A stretch of 64,000 nucleotides of DNA from an uncultured Planctomycetales bacterium. Its GTDB lineage: Bacteria > Planctomycetota > Planctomycetia > Pirellulales > S012-138. Within the stretch, counting starts at the first letter, position 1. Each line of letters begins with the position of its first letter. The DNA lies in contig CALJLD010000244.1 of assembly GCA_937982665.1 (NCBI GenBank), positions 1 to 64,000 on the forward strand. The letters run 5' to 3'. Positions 54,220 to 63,262 of this stretch are shown one piece after another. The notes beneath the pieces are model-generated. The model saw only the letters and a program-made list of their open reading frames with translations. It ran no database searches and was not told the origin of the DNA. A program made the position numbers and the translations under genes.

Positions 54220-54825
54220 CTACTTCTCATCCAGATCGGGGGGACTGTCCAAATCAAAACATTCCGCGAGGTACGCGCGCAGCGCGTCGAATTCATGATC
54301 GATGTCGGCTTCGACGCTATTAAGAGCGGTTGCCGTCAGTGGTCCCATGACAAAGCAAGAGCACTCCAGCTTGATTCGCAGTTGTCGCGGGGAAGGTCGA
54401 ATGGTGCATGCTATTAGCATCGGAATCGTTTGAAAGCGAAACGCCTTGGATATCAGGTTCCCCTGTCGAGTTTTTGGCTCAGGTTCACCCGGCTGCCGCG
54501 ATCGCGCTTGAATATCCCCTTTCCAGTTTCCTCGCACGAAGTGTAACCGAAACTTATCGTTATCCTTTGTGAGATCGCTCTGCCAGATGCCAAAATCTGA
54601 TGTGCGGAAGAAAGCCGAAAGTGTCTCTTGAATATGGTTGACCATGGGCAGCGTCATCACATGTGCAGCCTCCAAGTGCACAGTCTGTCCAACAGCTACG
54701 ACGTTCGGTTCAGGCGTGCTTGCTACCTCGGCTGGGACGTCACGTTTGGGCGCGAATGCCAAGAAGATCGTTACTACTGCTGCGAGGGCGGCTGCGACAA
54801 TCACAGTCAACCATAGTTCCCCCAT
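54220..54825 (-). CDS. Island membrane-anchored protein (201 aa)
   Basis: One N-terminal membrane helix (LWLTVIVAAALAAVVTIFLA) and a soluble domain with no known family. GAGGGGGAT upstream of ATG 54825 is a plausible ribosome-binding site. First gene of a minus-strand group running opposite to the rest of the island. Confidence 0.6.
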   Translation of the reverse strand: MGELWLTVIVAAALAAVVTIFLAFAPKRDVPAEVASTPEPNVVAVGQTVHLEAAHVMTLPMVNHIQETLSAFFRTSDFGIWQSDLTKDNDKFRLHFVRGNWKGDIQARSRQPGEPEPKTRQGNLISKAFRFQTIPMLIACTIRPSPRQLRIKLECSCFVMGPLTATALNSVEADIDHEFDALRAYLAECFDLDSPPDLDEK

Positions 54826-54937
54826 GCAATCATCCCCCTCGCGGGAATAGCTCACGTACCGCCACTAATATACTAGTCGGGCGGCGCATCCACAGAATAC
54901 CCTTGCAATTGGCCAAAATAAACCAATGATAAGAGCA

Positions 54938-54970
54938 AGCCGCCTAGGTGCTACCAACACCCAGGCGGCT
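54938..54970. terminator. Hairpin between divergent island genes
   Basis: Stem AGCCGCCT (54938-54945) pairs perfectly with AGGCGGCT (54963-54970), extended by GGTG/CACC. No T-run on either strand, so it may be structural or regulatory rather than a terminator. Confidence 0.45.
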
Positions 54971-55111
54971 CTAACCACCACGTACCCCGAGTAGCGAGGT
55001 AACGTCATGGCTACGTGCCATTCTAATTGCCTGCGCGCGTTCTTTGCAGGCCACCTGCGATGCTATTCTCCGGCTGATGCTGCGCGCTTCTTTTCGCCAA
55101 AGGAATGAACC

Positions 55112-55387
55112 ATGTTTGAAAGACCGAGATGGATCATTGAGCGCAACGGAGTGCTTCAGCTCTACACTCATCCTGTAGACGGTCGCATAGGTCTGTTCAT
55201 GTCCAATTCTGAGGAAGGGGCCAAGGCCTTCCTCAAGACCCACAGCGAGTTTGAGGGCTGCGAGATTGTGGAGGTTAATGGCAACTTTAGTGAAGGTCTG
55301 CAACATGCTGCTGCCGCGATTGGATCAAAAGGAACTTGGTTCACCGAGGATGGCGTGGAGCTCCATTGGTTCGAGAATCGATTCTGA
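55112..55387 (+). CDS. Island hypothetical protein (91 aa)
   Basis: ATG 55112 preceded by AAAGGAATG. Small folded-looking protein (WIIERNGVLQLYTHPVDGRI, 'EEGAKAFLKTHSEFEGCEIVE'); family not recognised. Confidence 0.58.
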   Translation: MFERPRWIIERNGVLQLYTHPVDGRIGLFMSNSEEGAKAFLKTHSEFEGCEIVEVNGNFSEGLQHAAAAIGSKGTWFTEDGVELHWFENRF

Positions 55388-55470
55388 TTCGATGAAGTCC
55401 AACGGCACCGAGACTTAAGAGGGGCGTTGAATGGTTTGAATTCTAGAACTCTTATCGAAGGGCAATTGAC

Positions 55471-55767
55471 ATGAACCAAGCCAACCCGCAAGCAAAAACA
55501 GAACCACGAACGCCAGTCTTCGCACAGCATCGACGCTTCGTGCAGTCTGTTTACAAGCAGAGCGAGAATTCACTGGCCATCGGCACCGTTCTCATCGTCT
55601 TGATGGGCCTCGGGTTCCTTATCGCATTTGTTGCTGAAATTGACGCCGTTCTTTGCATTCTGGCAATCATTGGGGCCATTGTGATTCGCGGCATCGGACG
55701 CCTGTTGGCTGTGCTCGCGTACATACCTGACTTGCAAGTGCGCGAAGTTGAACGAGAGACCACCTAA
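55471..55767 (+). CDS. Small membrane protein (98 aa)
   Basis: Two hydrophobic segments in tandem, LAIGTVLIVLMGLGFLIAF and AVLCILAIIGAIVIRGIGRL, after a polar N-terminus. Two-helix small proteins of this type occur as effectors or holin-like proteins in mobile elements; no specific family was recognised. Confidence 0.6.
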   Translation: MNQANPQAKTEPRTPVFAQHRRFVQSVYKQSENSLAIGTVLIVLMGLGFLIAFVAEIDAVLCILAIIGAIVIRGIGRLLAVLAYIPDLQVREVERETT

Positions 55768-55878
55768 TGCGTTCGGCGTACGGCAATCCGGCGCTACCGC
55801 CAGAATTGAAAACGAGCAATTGAACGCGCTCGCGTGGGCGCAAACGTGTAACTGTTTTACTCAAGAAGGGAATTACTA

Positions 55879-56157
55879 ATGTCACAGGAAATTTGGATCG
55901 TACGTGACCACAACGAGAGCCTGCTTATCGAACGGGAATGCTTGCTAGTCGCCCGAAATTTTGATGCGGCCTGGCGAATGGCGGGCGGTAAGGACAGCGG
56001 CAATTCGATTTGTCAAATCGACGGAGACGAAACCAGAATCGCCAACAAAGTAGCGGAGGGGCAAAAACAAGGCGCGAAACGTTGTTCATTCACACTTGAT
56101 GGCGAGCATTACTTTGCTGGTGAGTTCGACGAAATTGGAACATGCCTTCACCCCTAA
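55879..56157 (+). CDS. Island hypothetical protein (92 aa)
   Basis: ATG 55879 preceded by AAGAAGGGAAT. Family not recognised. It lies 20 bp before the integrase gene on the same strand, so it could act with it. Confidence 0.55.
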   Translation: MSQEIWIVRDHNESLLIERECLLVARNFDAAWRMAGGKDSGNSICQIDGDETRIANKVAEGQKQGAKRCSFTLDGEHYFAGEFDEIGTCLHP

Positions 56158-56177
56158 GCAGATAAGGAAAAAACCAA

Positions 56178-57362
56178 ATGGCACGACCCCGAAAACTCCC
56201 GTCAGGAATGCAACTCCGCGGCGAGGTTTACTATGCCGCATTCCGTTCAAATGGGCGGCTGATTCGCAAGAAACTCGCCAGCGATTTCAAGACGGCGAAG
56301 GAACTGCTGGTTGAATTGAAAGCCCGCGCGTCGCGAGCAGAATTTAACATCATTGATAACGACTACTCACTTGCCGACTTGCAGGCGGAATATCTGCGCC
56401 ACGTCGAGCAAACCGTCAGGCCTTCCACAGCCAAGAGCTATCGGGCCAGCCTGGAAATCATCGTCACGTGGCTGCTGAACGTCGCGCCACGTGTTTCGCA
56501 GATATCCGCAGACTTGATACAGCATTTTCGGCGGGAACGGCTGATGACCACGAAGGGAAAGAAATCTGAGAGCACGATCTCGCCGCGAACCGTCAACAAG
56601 GACGTTGCTGCATTGTCGGCCATGCTGAACTATGGCGTGGATCATCGGCTCATCGGCTTCAATCCGCTCAAGAAACTCAAGCCCTTGCCTGAAGACGCGA
56701 AATGTAAAGTTCGTCGGGCGCTCACGCTGGCGGAAGTGGAATCACTCTTCGCCAACAGCCCGGAACGCCTGAAGCCCGTTTGGAGAATGTTCGCGATAAC
56801 AGGAATCCGCCGTAGTGAGTTAGTAAACATGAGGTTTGACGATGTAGACAAAGAGGCGCGATGCGTAACTGTCCGGGCAACCACGGCGAAGAATCACAAG
56901 GAACGGACGATTCCGCTGGATGACACAATGCTGGCGGCAATCACAGCCCTGGAGAACTCCTCGCCAGATTCCGAATTCGTCTTCACCTCAAACGCCGGTA
57001 CGCCGCTGCGGAATAATCTGCTGCGAGAGTTCTACCGTGCGTGCAAACATGCGGGCATCACGGACGGAAAACAGGGCGGTGCTGTGGACCTGCATTCCCT
57101 GCGCGTGACATTCACAACGCTATCGCTTGACCATGGCGCGAATCCGAAGGCCGTTCAAGAAATCCTCGGCCATTCAACGCTTTCGCTGACCATGAACACC
57201 TACGCCAAGGCGACGGAGCGAGGCAAGCGCGAAGCTGTTGGTTCCATCCCGTTCGCGAAAGTTTCCACGCCGGAACATGTAGTTTCTTTGCCTGATGTGC
57301 GCAAGGAGTGCGCAAGTAATTCAGCGGCGGCGCAAACCCAAGCAGCTAAGCACGTTGGGTAG
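56178..57362 (+). CDS. Tyrosine site-specific integrase
   Basis: 394-residue phage-type integrase. N-terminal arm-binding region, SAM-like core-binding domain at about 63-165, and catalytic domain 180-350. Catalytic residues: Arg211 (TGIRRSEL), Lys near 238-241, His306 and Arg309 (LHSLR), His332 (LGHST) and nucleophile Tyr342 (MNTYAKA). AAGGAAAA precedes the ATG. It lies 12 bp before attR, the usual position for tRNA-targeting integrases. Confidence 0.95.
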   Translation: MARPRKLPSGMQLRGEVYYAAFRSNGRLIRKKLASDFKTAKELLVELKARASRAEFNIIDNDYSLADLQAEYLRHVEQTVRPSTAKSYRASLEIIVTWLLNVAPRVSQISADLIQHFRRERLMTTKGKKSESTISPRTVNKDVAALSAMLNYGVDHRLIGFNPLKKLKPLPEDAKCKVRRALTLAEVESLFANSPERLKPVWRMFAITGIRRSELVNMRFDDVDKEARCVTVRATTAKNHKERTIPLDDTMLAAITALENSSPDSEFVFTSNAGTPLRNNLLREFYRACKHAGITDGKQGGAVDLHSLRVTFTTLSLDHGANPKAVQEILGHSTLSLTMNTYAKATERGKREAVGSIPFAKVSTPEHVVSLPDVRKECASNSAAAQTQAAKHVG

Positions 57363-57374
57363 ACGATACAAGTT

Positions 57375-57418
57375 CTTTTAATCCGTAGGTCCTGGGTTCG
57401 AGCCCCAGCAGCCTCATT
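57375..57418 (+). repeat. attR (44-bp tRNA-derived core)
   Basis: Identical to the last 42 bases of tRNA-Lys(TTT) plus two downstream bases (45709-45752). It is not a functional tRNA because the 5' half is missing. It marks the right end of the island. Confidence 0.93.
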
Positions 57419-57489
57419 CTTCTTGGCGGCGCGCACTGGAGAGATTTCCGTCCCAACCCGCGCGAACTCTGCGCGCGAAAGCGCATCCA

Positions 57490-59169
57490 CTAGGCCACGA
57501 ACGGCGTGCTAATCGGTCGATCGCGGTGGAGCGTAACCCACTCGGCATTCTCCGCGAGAACCTCGTGCCCGAGTTGAAGCAGCAGTTGCTCAAACTCGCG
57601 ATCCATCGGTTCGGAAGCTGATTGAAACTCGTCAAGCCTCTTGGAAGCACAGTGAAACAACGATGCCATACGTGATGCCTGCTGTGCGATCGGGCCAAAC
57701 TTGCGATTCTGAACATGGAGCGTGAAGATCGCGACAAGAATTGGCGGGACGGCCACCAAAACAACCAGCCAAGGCGAGTGGCCGACGCTCGACTTGACGA
57801 TTGCCAGGATGACACCAACGCCCAGCATAATTCTCGCGGCCCAGGTCCAGCGCCGCTCGGCTCGCTGCGCGGCCTCTGTCGCTTTGGCGAAATACTTGAG
57901 TTGGTCTTGAATCCAGTTTCTTTTCACGCCATCGACTCGCGTTTGCAGGGCTGCAACTCCGCCCAACGCAGGTGCCAAGTGGATTACGGCGAATGTCGCA
58001 TTGCGGATTGCACTGCGGATCCAGCGCAATTCACTTTGCTGACGGTGCAGATAGAATTGCGAGACCGGCTTGGAAATTCCAGCTTCAAGCCAATGGACTT
58101 GGACACGCAGGCCCTCCGCGAGCGCGCGATAATCCAGATAGCGTTCCTCAAGGCGGAATAGCTTCACGCCGTAGTAGATGCCGAACGCGATCAGAATTAT
58201 CGCACCGTAGACAAGCGAGAGTACCCAGCTACTCACTGCGTTGAGGTGAACTTGCAGTGTGACGGCCGCGGCAAACGACAGTGCGAGAATACTCACCCAG
58301 GCGCGAAGGTATGCGCTTTGAAAACGAAGGGCGAGTTGATCGGCTGCATGGAACTGCTTACTTACGATGTCCGCAGCTTGATCCGCGCCTGGTTCGCTGC
58401 GCTCTCCGCCGGTCGCGCGCGGCGCTTTTGATCTTGAATGTCGATTGAAGACATCGAGATTTCGCCGGGCTTGCACAAGCCCCGGCGATTGCTCAAGCGA
58501 CTCCGGCTCCTCATCAGTGCTCGTCAACACGGAAAGCGAAATTGGCACTTCGGATTCCGACTCGCTGGCGCGAGTCACGCGGACTTGGGCTACGTCTCCT
58601 AGCTCCTCCTGGCTCAAGAAGTCCCCGTGAGTGCGCAGCGAGATGGGAATTCCTGAGCGGACGAAATGCACAACCTGCCTGGTGCCGCCAACCTTCCCGG
58701 TATCTTTCCCATCCCACAGGGCTATCAACAACTGACAGTGTTCAGCGACGAATGCGCCCGCGAGCGCATATTGAATTGCCTTGGGGTCGTAAACGTCGAA
58801 GCGTCTTGCTTCCGCATGCGGAAACGCATCGATTTTTACGGTGCCGGCCGCACGTGTTTTTAGCTGCCGAAACTCCTGGATGCTCTCCGGACTTTGGAAA
58901 TCCTTCTCGAACTCCTCAACGTCAAAAGGCAACACCGCGACAAGTTCGATGCCCAACTCCAAGGCAATCTCGGCGACAACTCGGTCCGCGCCTTCAGCCA
59001 ATGGGGAGAGCACGCGCAACGATGTATGTGGCAGAATACTCTGCACGTCCAAAAGCAGATCGCGTACGACCGACCGGATCTGTTCGCTATCCTCAGGGCG
59101 GAGATCCCTATGGCCGGTCACGCCGATAACAAACGGAATACTTGGAGGCGCCGAGCCAACGCTTTTCAT
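57490..59169 (-). CDS. SLOG-like domain fused to four membrane segments
   Basis: 559 residues. The N-terminal 200 residues have a SLOG/Rossmann-type fold with motifs FVIGVTGHRDLRPED, LRVLSPLAEGADRVVAEIAL and 'LVAVLPFDVEEFEKDF' found in nucleotide-sensing SLOG proteins of biological-conflict systems. The C-terminal half has two pairs of membrane helices (for example VLSLVYGAIILIAFGIYYG, IMLGVGVILAIVKSS) separated by a loop with RYLDYRALAEGLRVQVHW. This resembles SLOG proteins with SLATT-type effectors, which are predicted pore formers. ATG 59169 has a GGAAAG site; a TTG at 59193 adds eight residues. Confidence 0.75.
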   Translation of the reverse strand: MKSVGSAPPSIPFVIGVTGHRDLRPEDSEQIRSVVRDLLLDVQSILPHTSLRVLSPLAEGADRVVAEIALELGIELVAVLPFDVEEFEKDFQSPESIQEFRQLKTRAAGTVKIDAFPHAEARRFDVYDPKAIQYALAGAFVAEHCQLLIALWDGKDTGKVGGTRQVVHFVRSGIPISLRTHGDFLSQEELGDVAQVRVTRASESESEVPISLSVLTSTDEEPESLEQSPGLVQARRNLDVFNRHSRSKAPRATGGERSEPGADQAADIVSKQFHAADQLALRFQSAYLRAWVSILALSFAAAVTLQVHLNAVSSWVLSLVYGAIILIAFGIYYGVKLFRLEERYLDYRALAEGLRVQVHWLEAGISKPVSQFYLHRQQSELRWIRSAIRNATFAVIHLAPALGGVAALQTRVDGVKRNWIQDQLKYFAKATEAAQRAERRWTWAARIMLGVGVILAIVKSSVGHSPWLVVLVAVPPILVAIFTLHVQNRKFGPIAQQASRMASLFHCASKRLDEFQSASEPMDREFEQLLLQLGHEVLAENAEWVTLHRDRPISTPFVA

Positions 59170-59355
59170 CTTTCCGAAATCGACGAAGGGCAAATGACAA
59201 AATAGTGCGCAGAGAAATCTCTTCGCGGAGAAATCGCTTGGCAGAACGCAGTGCAGGTCTTAGCGTAATTGGCGACGAGAAAGTGTGGTAGCCCGGTTCT
59301 TGGCGGTCAGGCACGTTGAAACAAACCCGAATCGACTAATCAGGACACAACAACA
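59170..59355. promoter_or_regulatory. Divergent promoter region of SLOG and SLATT-like genes
   Basis: 186 bp separating the two divergent starts. No repeat or operator was found by eye, but it must contain both promoters. Confidence 0.4.
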
Positions 59356-60411
59356 ATGGCAGCAGAATCGGGTGCAGGGGAAACGCCCAAGTCACAACTG
59401 TCCTCGCTCTTGGATCAGTGCGAGAATCTTGACGAGTTTCACGCGCAAGCTGATGCGGATGCTGTGCGGCTATTGCAATGGCATAACATCCTTGTGCTCG
59501 TGGCAACTGTCTTCGGATACGGGGCGGTGCTCTTCGCCATCTGGCAGCTCACTGGCGCTCCCTGGCCTGGTGCGTTATTTGTGGGGGGATTGGAATTTCT
59601 CTTTGCGATCGCGACTACCATCGCCGTTCTCTCCGGCCTGTGGGCCGCCGTTGACCGACGCTGGCGACTGCGGCGATTTCAGGCCGAAGCGGCCAAGTTC
59701 GTCAAATACAATTTCCTTTTGAACAAGGGAACAGTCAATTCCGCTGGCAAGCATCTTGATATGGACAAGATGCTTAGCCGGCTGGCCGAACTTCAGCCCT
59801 CGTCGGTTAAGGCTTGGATTCGTGGCGAACTGGATGTGCTTGAACTTGAAAACTTCCAAGTGCAAAACTCAGACGCCGAAGGCTGGACGGACGAAGAGTT
59901 GCTGGAGTTGGAAAAACATTACGTGGCTCACCGCCTTGAACCGCAGCGGAGATACTTTGATTCCGGCGCGAAGTGGCGATATCGGTGGGAGCATTACACC
60001 AAGATGTTGGCCCATTGGTGCTTCTTTGTCAGCGTGATCGCGGCGTGTGCTCACTTTTGGTGGGATGAAATCATCAAGCATTTCTTCCATATCGAAATGG
60101 AGCCTGTCTTTGGCGATCACGCAGCCGAAGGCCATGCATTGGACATCATCTCATTTAGCTTGTTGCTTTTGGCGGCTTGCTTGCCTGTCATCGGCGCAGC
60201 GATGCGGAACTTCCGCTCCGCCAACGAGTTTGGCCGCAACGAAAACCGTTACTGCGCGCTGCATAATGACCTGACAAAGCTCGCTCGCGAATTGGCCAAA
60301 ACCGAAAGCCCGCAACAAAAACTGAATTGCATGTTTCGGGTTGAGGAAGCGCTCGAGTACGAACACCGGTCATGGCAGAGGTTGATGGTTGAAGCCGAGT
60401 GGTTTGGCTAG
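59356..60411 (+). CDS. SLATT-like four-helix membrane protein
   Basis: 351 residues with helices at about 42-62, 72-95, 222-242 and 263-285 (WHNILVLVATVFGYGAVLFA, LEFLFAIATTIAVLSGLWA, WCFFVSVIAACAHFWW, IISFSLLLLAACLPVIGAA). The plan of two helix pairs separated by a cytoplasmic middle and followed by 'ALEYEHRSWQRLMVEAEWF' is shared with the C-terminal half of the divergent SLOG protein, which ends with a similar helix. I infer a membrane effector or partner for that protein. Confidence 0.68.
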   Translation: MAAESGAGETPKSQLSSLLDQCENLDEFHAQADADAVRLLQWHNILVLVATVFGYGAVLFAIWQLTGAPWPGALFVGGLEFLFAIATTIAVLSGLWAAVDRRWRLRRFQAEAAKFVKYNFLLNKGTVNSAGKHLDMDKMLSRLAELQPSSVKAWIRGELDVLELENFQVQNSDAEGWTDEELLELEKHYVAHRLEPQRRYFDSGAKWRYRWEHYTKMLAHWCFFVSVIAACAHFWWDEIIKHFFHIEMEPVFGDHAAEGHALDIISFSLLLLAACLPVIGAAMRNFRSANEFGRNENRYCALHNDLTKLARELAKTESPQQKLNCMFRVEEALEYEHRSWQRLMVEAEWFG

Positions 60412-60454
60412 GATTGCAATTTTCAAACATCAATTGAGCAGGGACTTCGGAGTG

Positions 60455-60877
60455 ATGTCAGTGCAATTCCCAGAGTGCGACCATCCCCGGCTTGTCGAGA
60501 TCGTCGAGGCACTCCGCGCGCGGTCGAAGGCGATTTCGTACCGAGCGCGCGGACGGGGCTGGAGCGTGACACTTGAATTCGAGTCCGATGGAACTGAGCG
60601 GTTGAACATCGACATCCGCTGCATGTCGGACGAACAAACTCGGCTATCGATTTGGGATGACAATTTGATGTGGTTCCGCAGTTGCCGCGGGACGGCGAAG
60701 AATGGCTGGGACTTCATGCTGACTTTCTCAGGCACCACGGTAGCCATCGATGCGGCCGAGGTTGTCGAATGCTTGATTTCTTCGCTGGGAATGGGCAAGG
60801 CTCGCATCCTGGCGATTTGGCAGCAAGCCCAGCCAGAGGTCGAACGATTTGAAGCCACTTCGGAGCGGGTTGAATGA
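60455..60877 (+). CDS. Hypothetical protein (140 aa), downstream of SLATT-like gene
   Basis: Soluble, no recognised domain. ATG 60455 preceded by CGGAG; gap of 43 bp from the SLATT-like gene on the same strand, so possibly a third component of the locus. The upstream frame from 60389 overlaps the SLATT-like gene and is less likely. Confidence 0.6.
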   Translation: MSVQFPECDHPRLVEIVEALRARSKAISYRARGRGWSVTLEFESDGTERLNIDIRCMSDEQTRLSIWDDNLMWFRSCRGTAKNGWDFMLTFSGTTVAIDAAEVVECLISSLGMGKARILAIWQQAQPEVERFEATSERVE

Positions 60878-60964
60878 GTTCCTCAATTCGTGGCTTGACT
60901 CTCCCCTAACGGGAGGTCCTATGCTGTCTCATATTCGCTTAACGATCTTCTGCAAAGGCGTCAC

Positions 60965-61792
60965 GTGTATTCCATCGGTGAGTTTTCCAGAGTCACGGGG
61001 CTGACGGTCAAGACGCTGCGGTTCTACCACGAAAAGAAGTTGCTGGAGCCCAGGCACATTGATCCGGATTCCGGCTACCGCTACTACCATCCCTCGCAGG
61101 TAGAGACCGCTAGAGCAATCGCCGCGTTGCGGTCGCTGGAAGTCTCGCTGGATGACATTGCCGCCATCCTGTCGGAACACACCGCCAGCGGTGACTTGGA
61201 CGAAGCGGACGTTGTTGAATTCCTTCAGGCGCACAAGACGGAAATGGAACAGCGACTCGCCCATTACCAGAACGTTGCCGCGTCACTGGACAGCATTATC
61301 TCTAAAGAACTTGAGGCCAAAACCAGAATGCAAGACGCCAACTTTGAAGTTGAAGAGAAGAATGTGGAGCCGTTGTTGGTCGCAGGGTATCGCATGAAAG
61401 GACGCTATAGCGACTGCGGCAAAGGCTTCTCCAAAGTCGGCCGCGCTTTTGGCCGGCACATCGCCGGCAAGGCCCTGATCTTGATCTATGACGAAGAATA
61501 CAAAGAGGAAGACGCCGATTTCGAAACGTGCATGCCCGTTCGCAAAGGCGAATCAAAAGACGAAATCACAGTTCGCGAATTGCCAGGCCAGTTTTGCGTG
61601 ACGCTCTTGCACAAAGGGCCGTATGATTCCATCAGCCGCTCATACAACAAGGTGCTCAGCTATGTCAAAGACCGCGGCTACACAATCCTCTCCCCATGCC
61701 GGGAAGTTTATCTCAAAGGGCCCGGCATGATCTTCAAAGGCAATCCCAAGAAGTATCTAACCGAGATCCAGATTCCGGTGGAAAAGCCGTAG
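60965..61792 (+). CDS. MerR family regulator with GyrI-like effector domain
   Basis: 275 residues. N-terminal MerR HTH (MYSIGEFSRVTGLTVKTLRF, 'YHEKKLLEPRHIDPDSGYRYY'), a linking coiled coil, and a C-terminal GyrI-like/AraC-E-bind domain (LLVAGYRMKGRYSD, 'FCVTLLHKGPYDSISRSYNK'). This is the BmrR/Mta plan for multidrug-responsive activators. GTG start. Confidence 0.92.
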   Translation: MYSIGEFSRVTGLTVKTLRFYHEKKLLEPRHIDPDSGYRYYHPSQVETARAIAALRSLEVSLDDIAAILSEHTASGDLDEADVVEFLQAHKTEMEQRLAHYQNVAASLDSIISKELEAKTRMQDANFEVEEKNVEPLLVAGYRMKGRYSDCGKGFSKVGRAFGRHIAGKALILIYDEEYKEEDADFETCMPVRKGESKDEITVRELPGQFCVTLLHKGPYDSISRSYNKVLSYVKDRGYTILSPCREVYLKGPGMIFKGNPKKYLTEIQIPVEKP

Positions 61793-61824
61793 CGGCCATC
61801 GCAATTCTCTGAACGTGCTGCCGC

Positions 61825-62769
61825 CTACCGTTTTGCTCCCGTCACGGTCATCCTCAGCGTGTACAACTTGCCGGCGCAGGTCATGTAGAGCGATTTGCCG
61901 TCTTCGCCGCCGAAGGTCACATTTGAACAGAACTCGGGAATGGGGATGAATCCGAGTGCTTTGCCTTCAGGCGAAACCATCCACACTCCACCGCGACCGG
62001 CGAAATACAGGTTGCCGTCAACGTCGATCGTCATGCCGTCAGGGCTGTTTTGATTTTGGACGTCGGGCTTAAAGAATTCGCGCTCTTCGCCAGGCAGGCC
62101 GTCTTCGTCCAGCGGATACGACCGCCAGAACTTGTCGCCACTGTCACTGATGTACAAAGTGCGGCCATCAAGCGACGTCATGATTCCGTTGGGCGCGGGG
62201 ATGTCATCAATGATCTTGACCGTCTCGCCGTCCTTAATGAGATAAACACCACTTTGCTGCGTTTGGAAATTCGGATCGGTGAAGTAGATGCGCCCATCGG
62301 CCGTTTGGCAAAGATCATTCGGCTGGTTGAGGTCATCGTTCTGATAGAAGGTCTTCTTGTCTTCCGGTCCGTTCTCGCCGATTCGCCAATCGACAACGCC
62401 TTTCGCTCCGCCTTGCGCGCCCAACATCCGCCCTTCAAGTGAAAGAAACGTACCGTTCACGCCCTGTGACTCGCCTTCCCAAACGGTGGCGGTGCCGTGT
62501 TCGTCCAGTCGCAGCACTTGCAGAATCTGATTGCTGTTGAAGAAGCCAGTGAAGTAGAGCTTGCCCGAGGCCGGGTCCCACATCGGTCCTTCGTAGAATC
62601 CTTCGCCGGAGTAAACCTCCGTCAACTTGGCGTCCGGCGCGGCTGTCGGCGGAAGCCCCAACTCTTGGGCCGCCAGGCTTGTTTGCCCTGTTGGTAAACC
62701 CTGCAGTACCAGCAGGGCAACAAAGCTGAAACCACCGGCAGCCATTCTTCGCGATACGTTTGACTTCAT
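61825..62769 (-). CDS. SMP-30/gluconolactonase/LRE-like exported protein
   Basis: 314 residues with a signal peptide from ATG 62769 (SFVALLVLQGLPTGQTSLA). Six-bladed propeller features: EGPMWDPASGKLYFTGFF, QPNDLCQTADGRIYFTDPNF, DGRTLYISDSGD and SPDGMTIDVDGNLYFAG, with metal ligands expected at Glu, Asn and Asp in these motifs. Likely a secreted lactonase; substrate unknown. The frame extends upstream without coding features. Confidence 0.9.
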   Translation of the reverse strand: MKSNVSRRMAAGGFSFVALLVLQGLPTGQTSLAAQELGLPPTAAPDAKLTEVYSGEGFYEGPMWDPASGKLYFTGFFNSNQILQVLRLDEHGTATVWEGESQGVNGTFLSLEGRMLGAQGGAKGVVDWRIGENGPEDKKTFYQNDDLNQPNDLCQTADGRIYFTDPNFQTQQSGVYLIKDGETVKIIDDIPAPNGIMTSLDGRTLYISDSGDKFWRSYPLDEDGLPGEEREFFKPDVQNQNSPDGMTIDVDGNLYFAGRGGVWMVSPEGKALGFIPIPEFCSNVTFGGEDGKSLYMTCAGKLYTLRMTVTGAKR

Positions 62770-62913
62770 CACGGCACTTTCACAACAGGAGCAAGCAGAT
62801 TGGAAATTCAAATTGCGCCGATGACGGCCCATCCCGTCACGGCTGGCAAACAGTATAATGCACGCCAAACCAGCATGCATGCGATCACTGCGCAGCCGCC
62901 CAAGGCAATTTCC

Positions 62914-63084
62914 ATGGATAAGAAAACAAAGAAGCGAATCGACGTCATCAACACAAAGCTGCAAAACCTCCGCAAACAACTCTCCGGAGCAAAGCAACAG
63001 CCGGACGATCCCGACGAACCTGCGCGGCTTGAGAAAGAAATCGCCGCACTCGAGGCCGAATCAGCCAAGTTGAAGGCAAGCTGA
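62914..63084 (+). CDS. Small coiled-coil protein (56 aa)
   Basis: From ATG 62914: MDKKTKKRIDVINTKLQNLR then 'KQLSGAKQQPDDPDEPARLE' and 'KEIAALEAESAKLKAS', two short coiled coils joined by a Pro/Asp linker. Such small proteins are common beside planctomycete metabolic genes. Real but of unknown role. Confidence 0.6.
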   Translation: MDKKTKKRIDVINTKLQNLRKQLSGAKQQPDDPDEPARLEKEIAALEAESAKLKAS

Positions 63085-63262
63085 TCAAAATCCAGCGTGA
63101 GTTCCGCGTTCATGTTGCTCGTCAGCGCCCAGCCGCTTGACTTCCCGCAATCAAGTTCGATACTCACGGTTTCAGCGTAAGTTTTGAAAAACGGATGCCC
63201 GCGCAGCGTAGTTGAAATTGAGCGCCGCGCGGAAGACAAGCCACTTTGAAGGAAACGTCATC

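Noticed and set aside
57375..57418. A second tRNA-Lys gene at the right end of the island
   Set aside because: Only the 3' half is present, without the D arm or the 5' acceptor strand, so it is an attachment-site remnant.
62800..62913. Upstream extension of the small coiled-coil gene
   Set aside because: It reads across low-complexity upstream DNA; ATG 62914 gives the compact coiled-coil protein.
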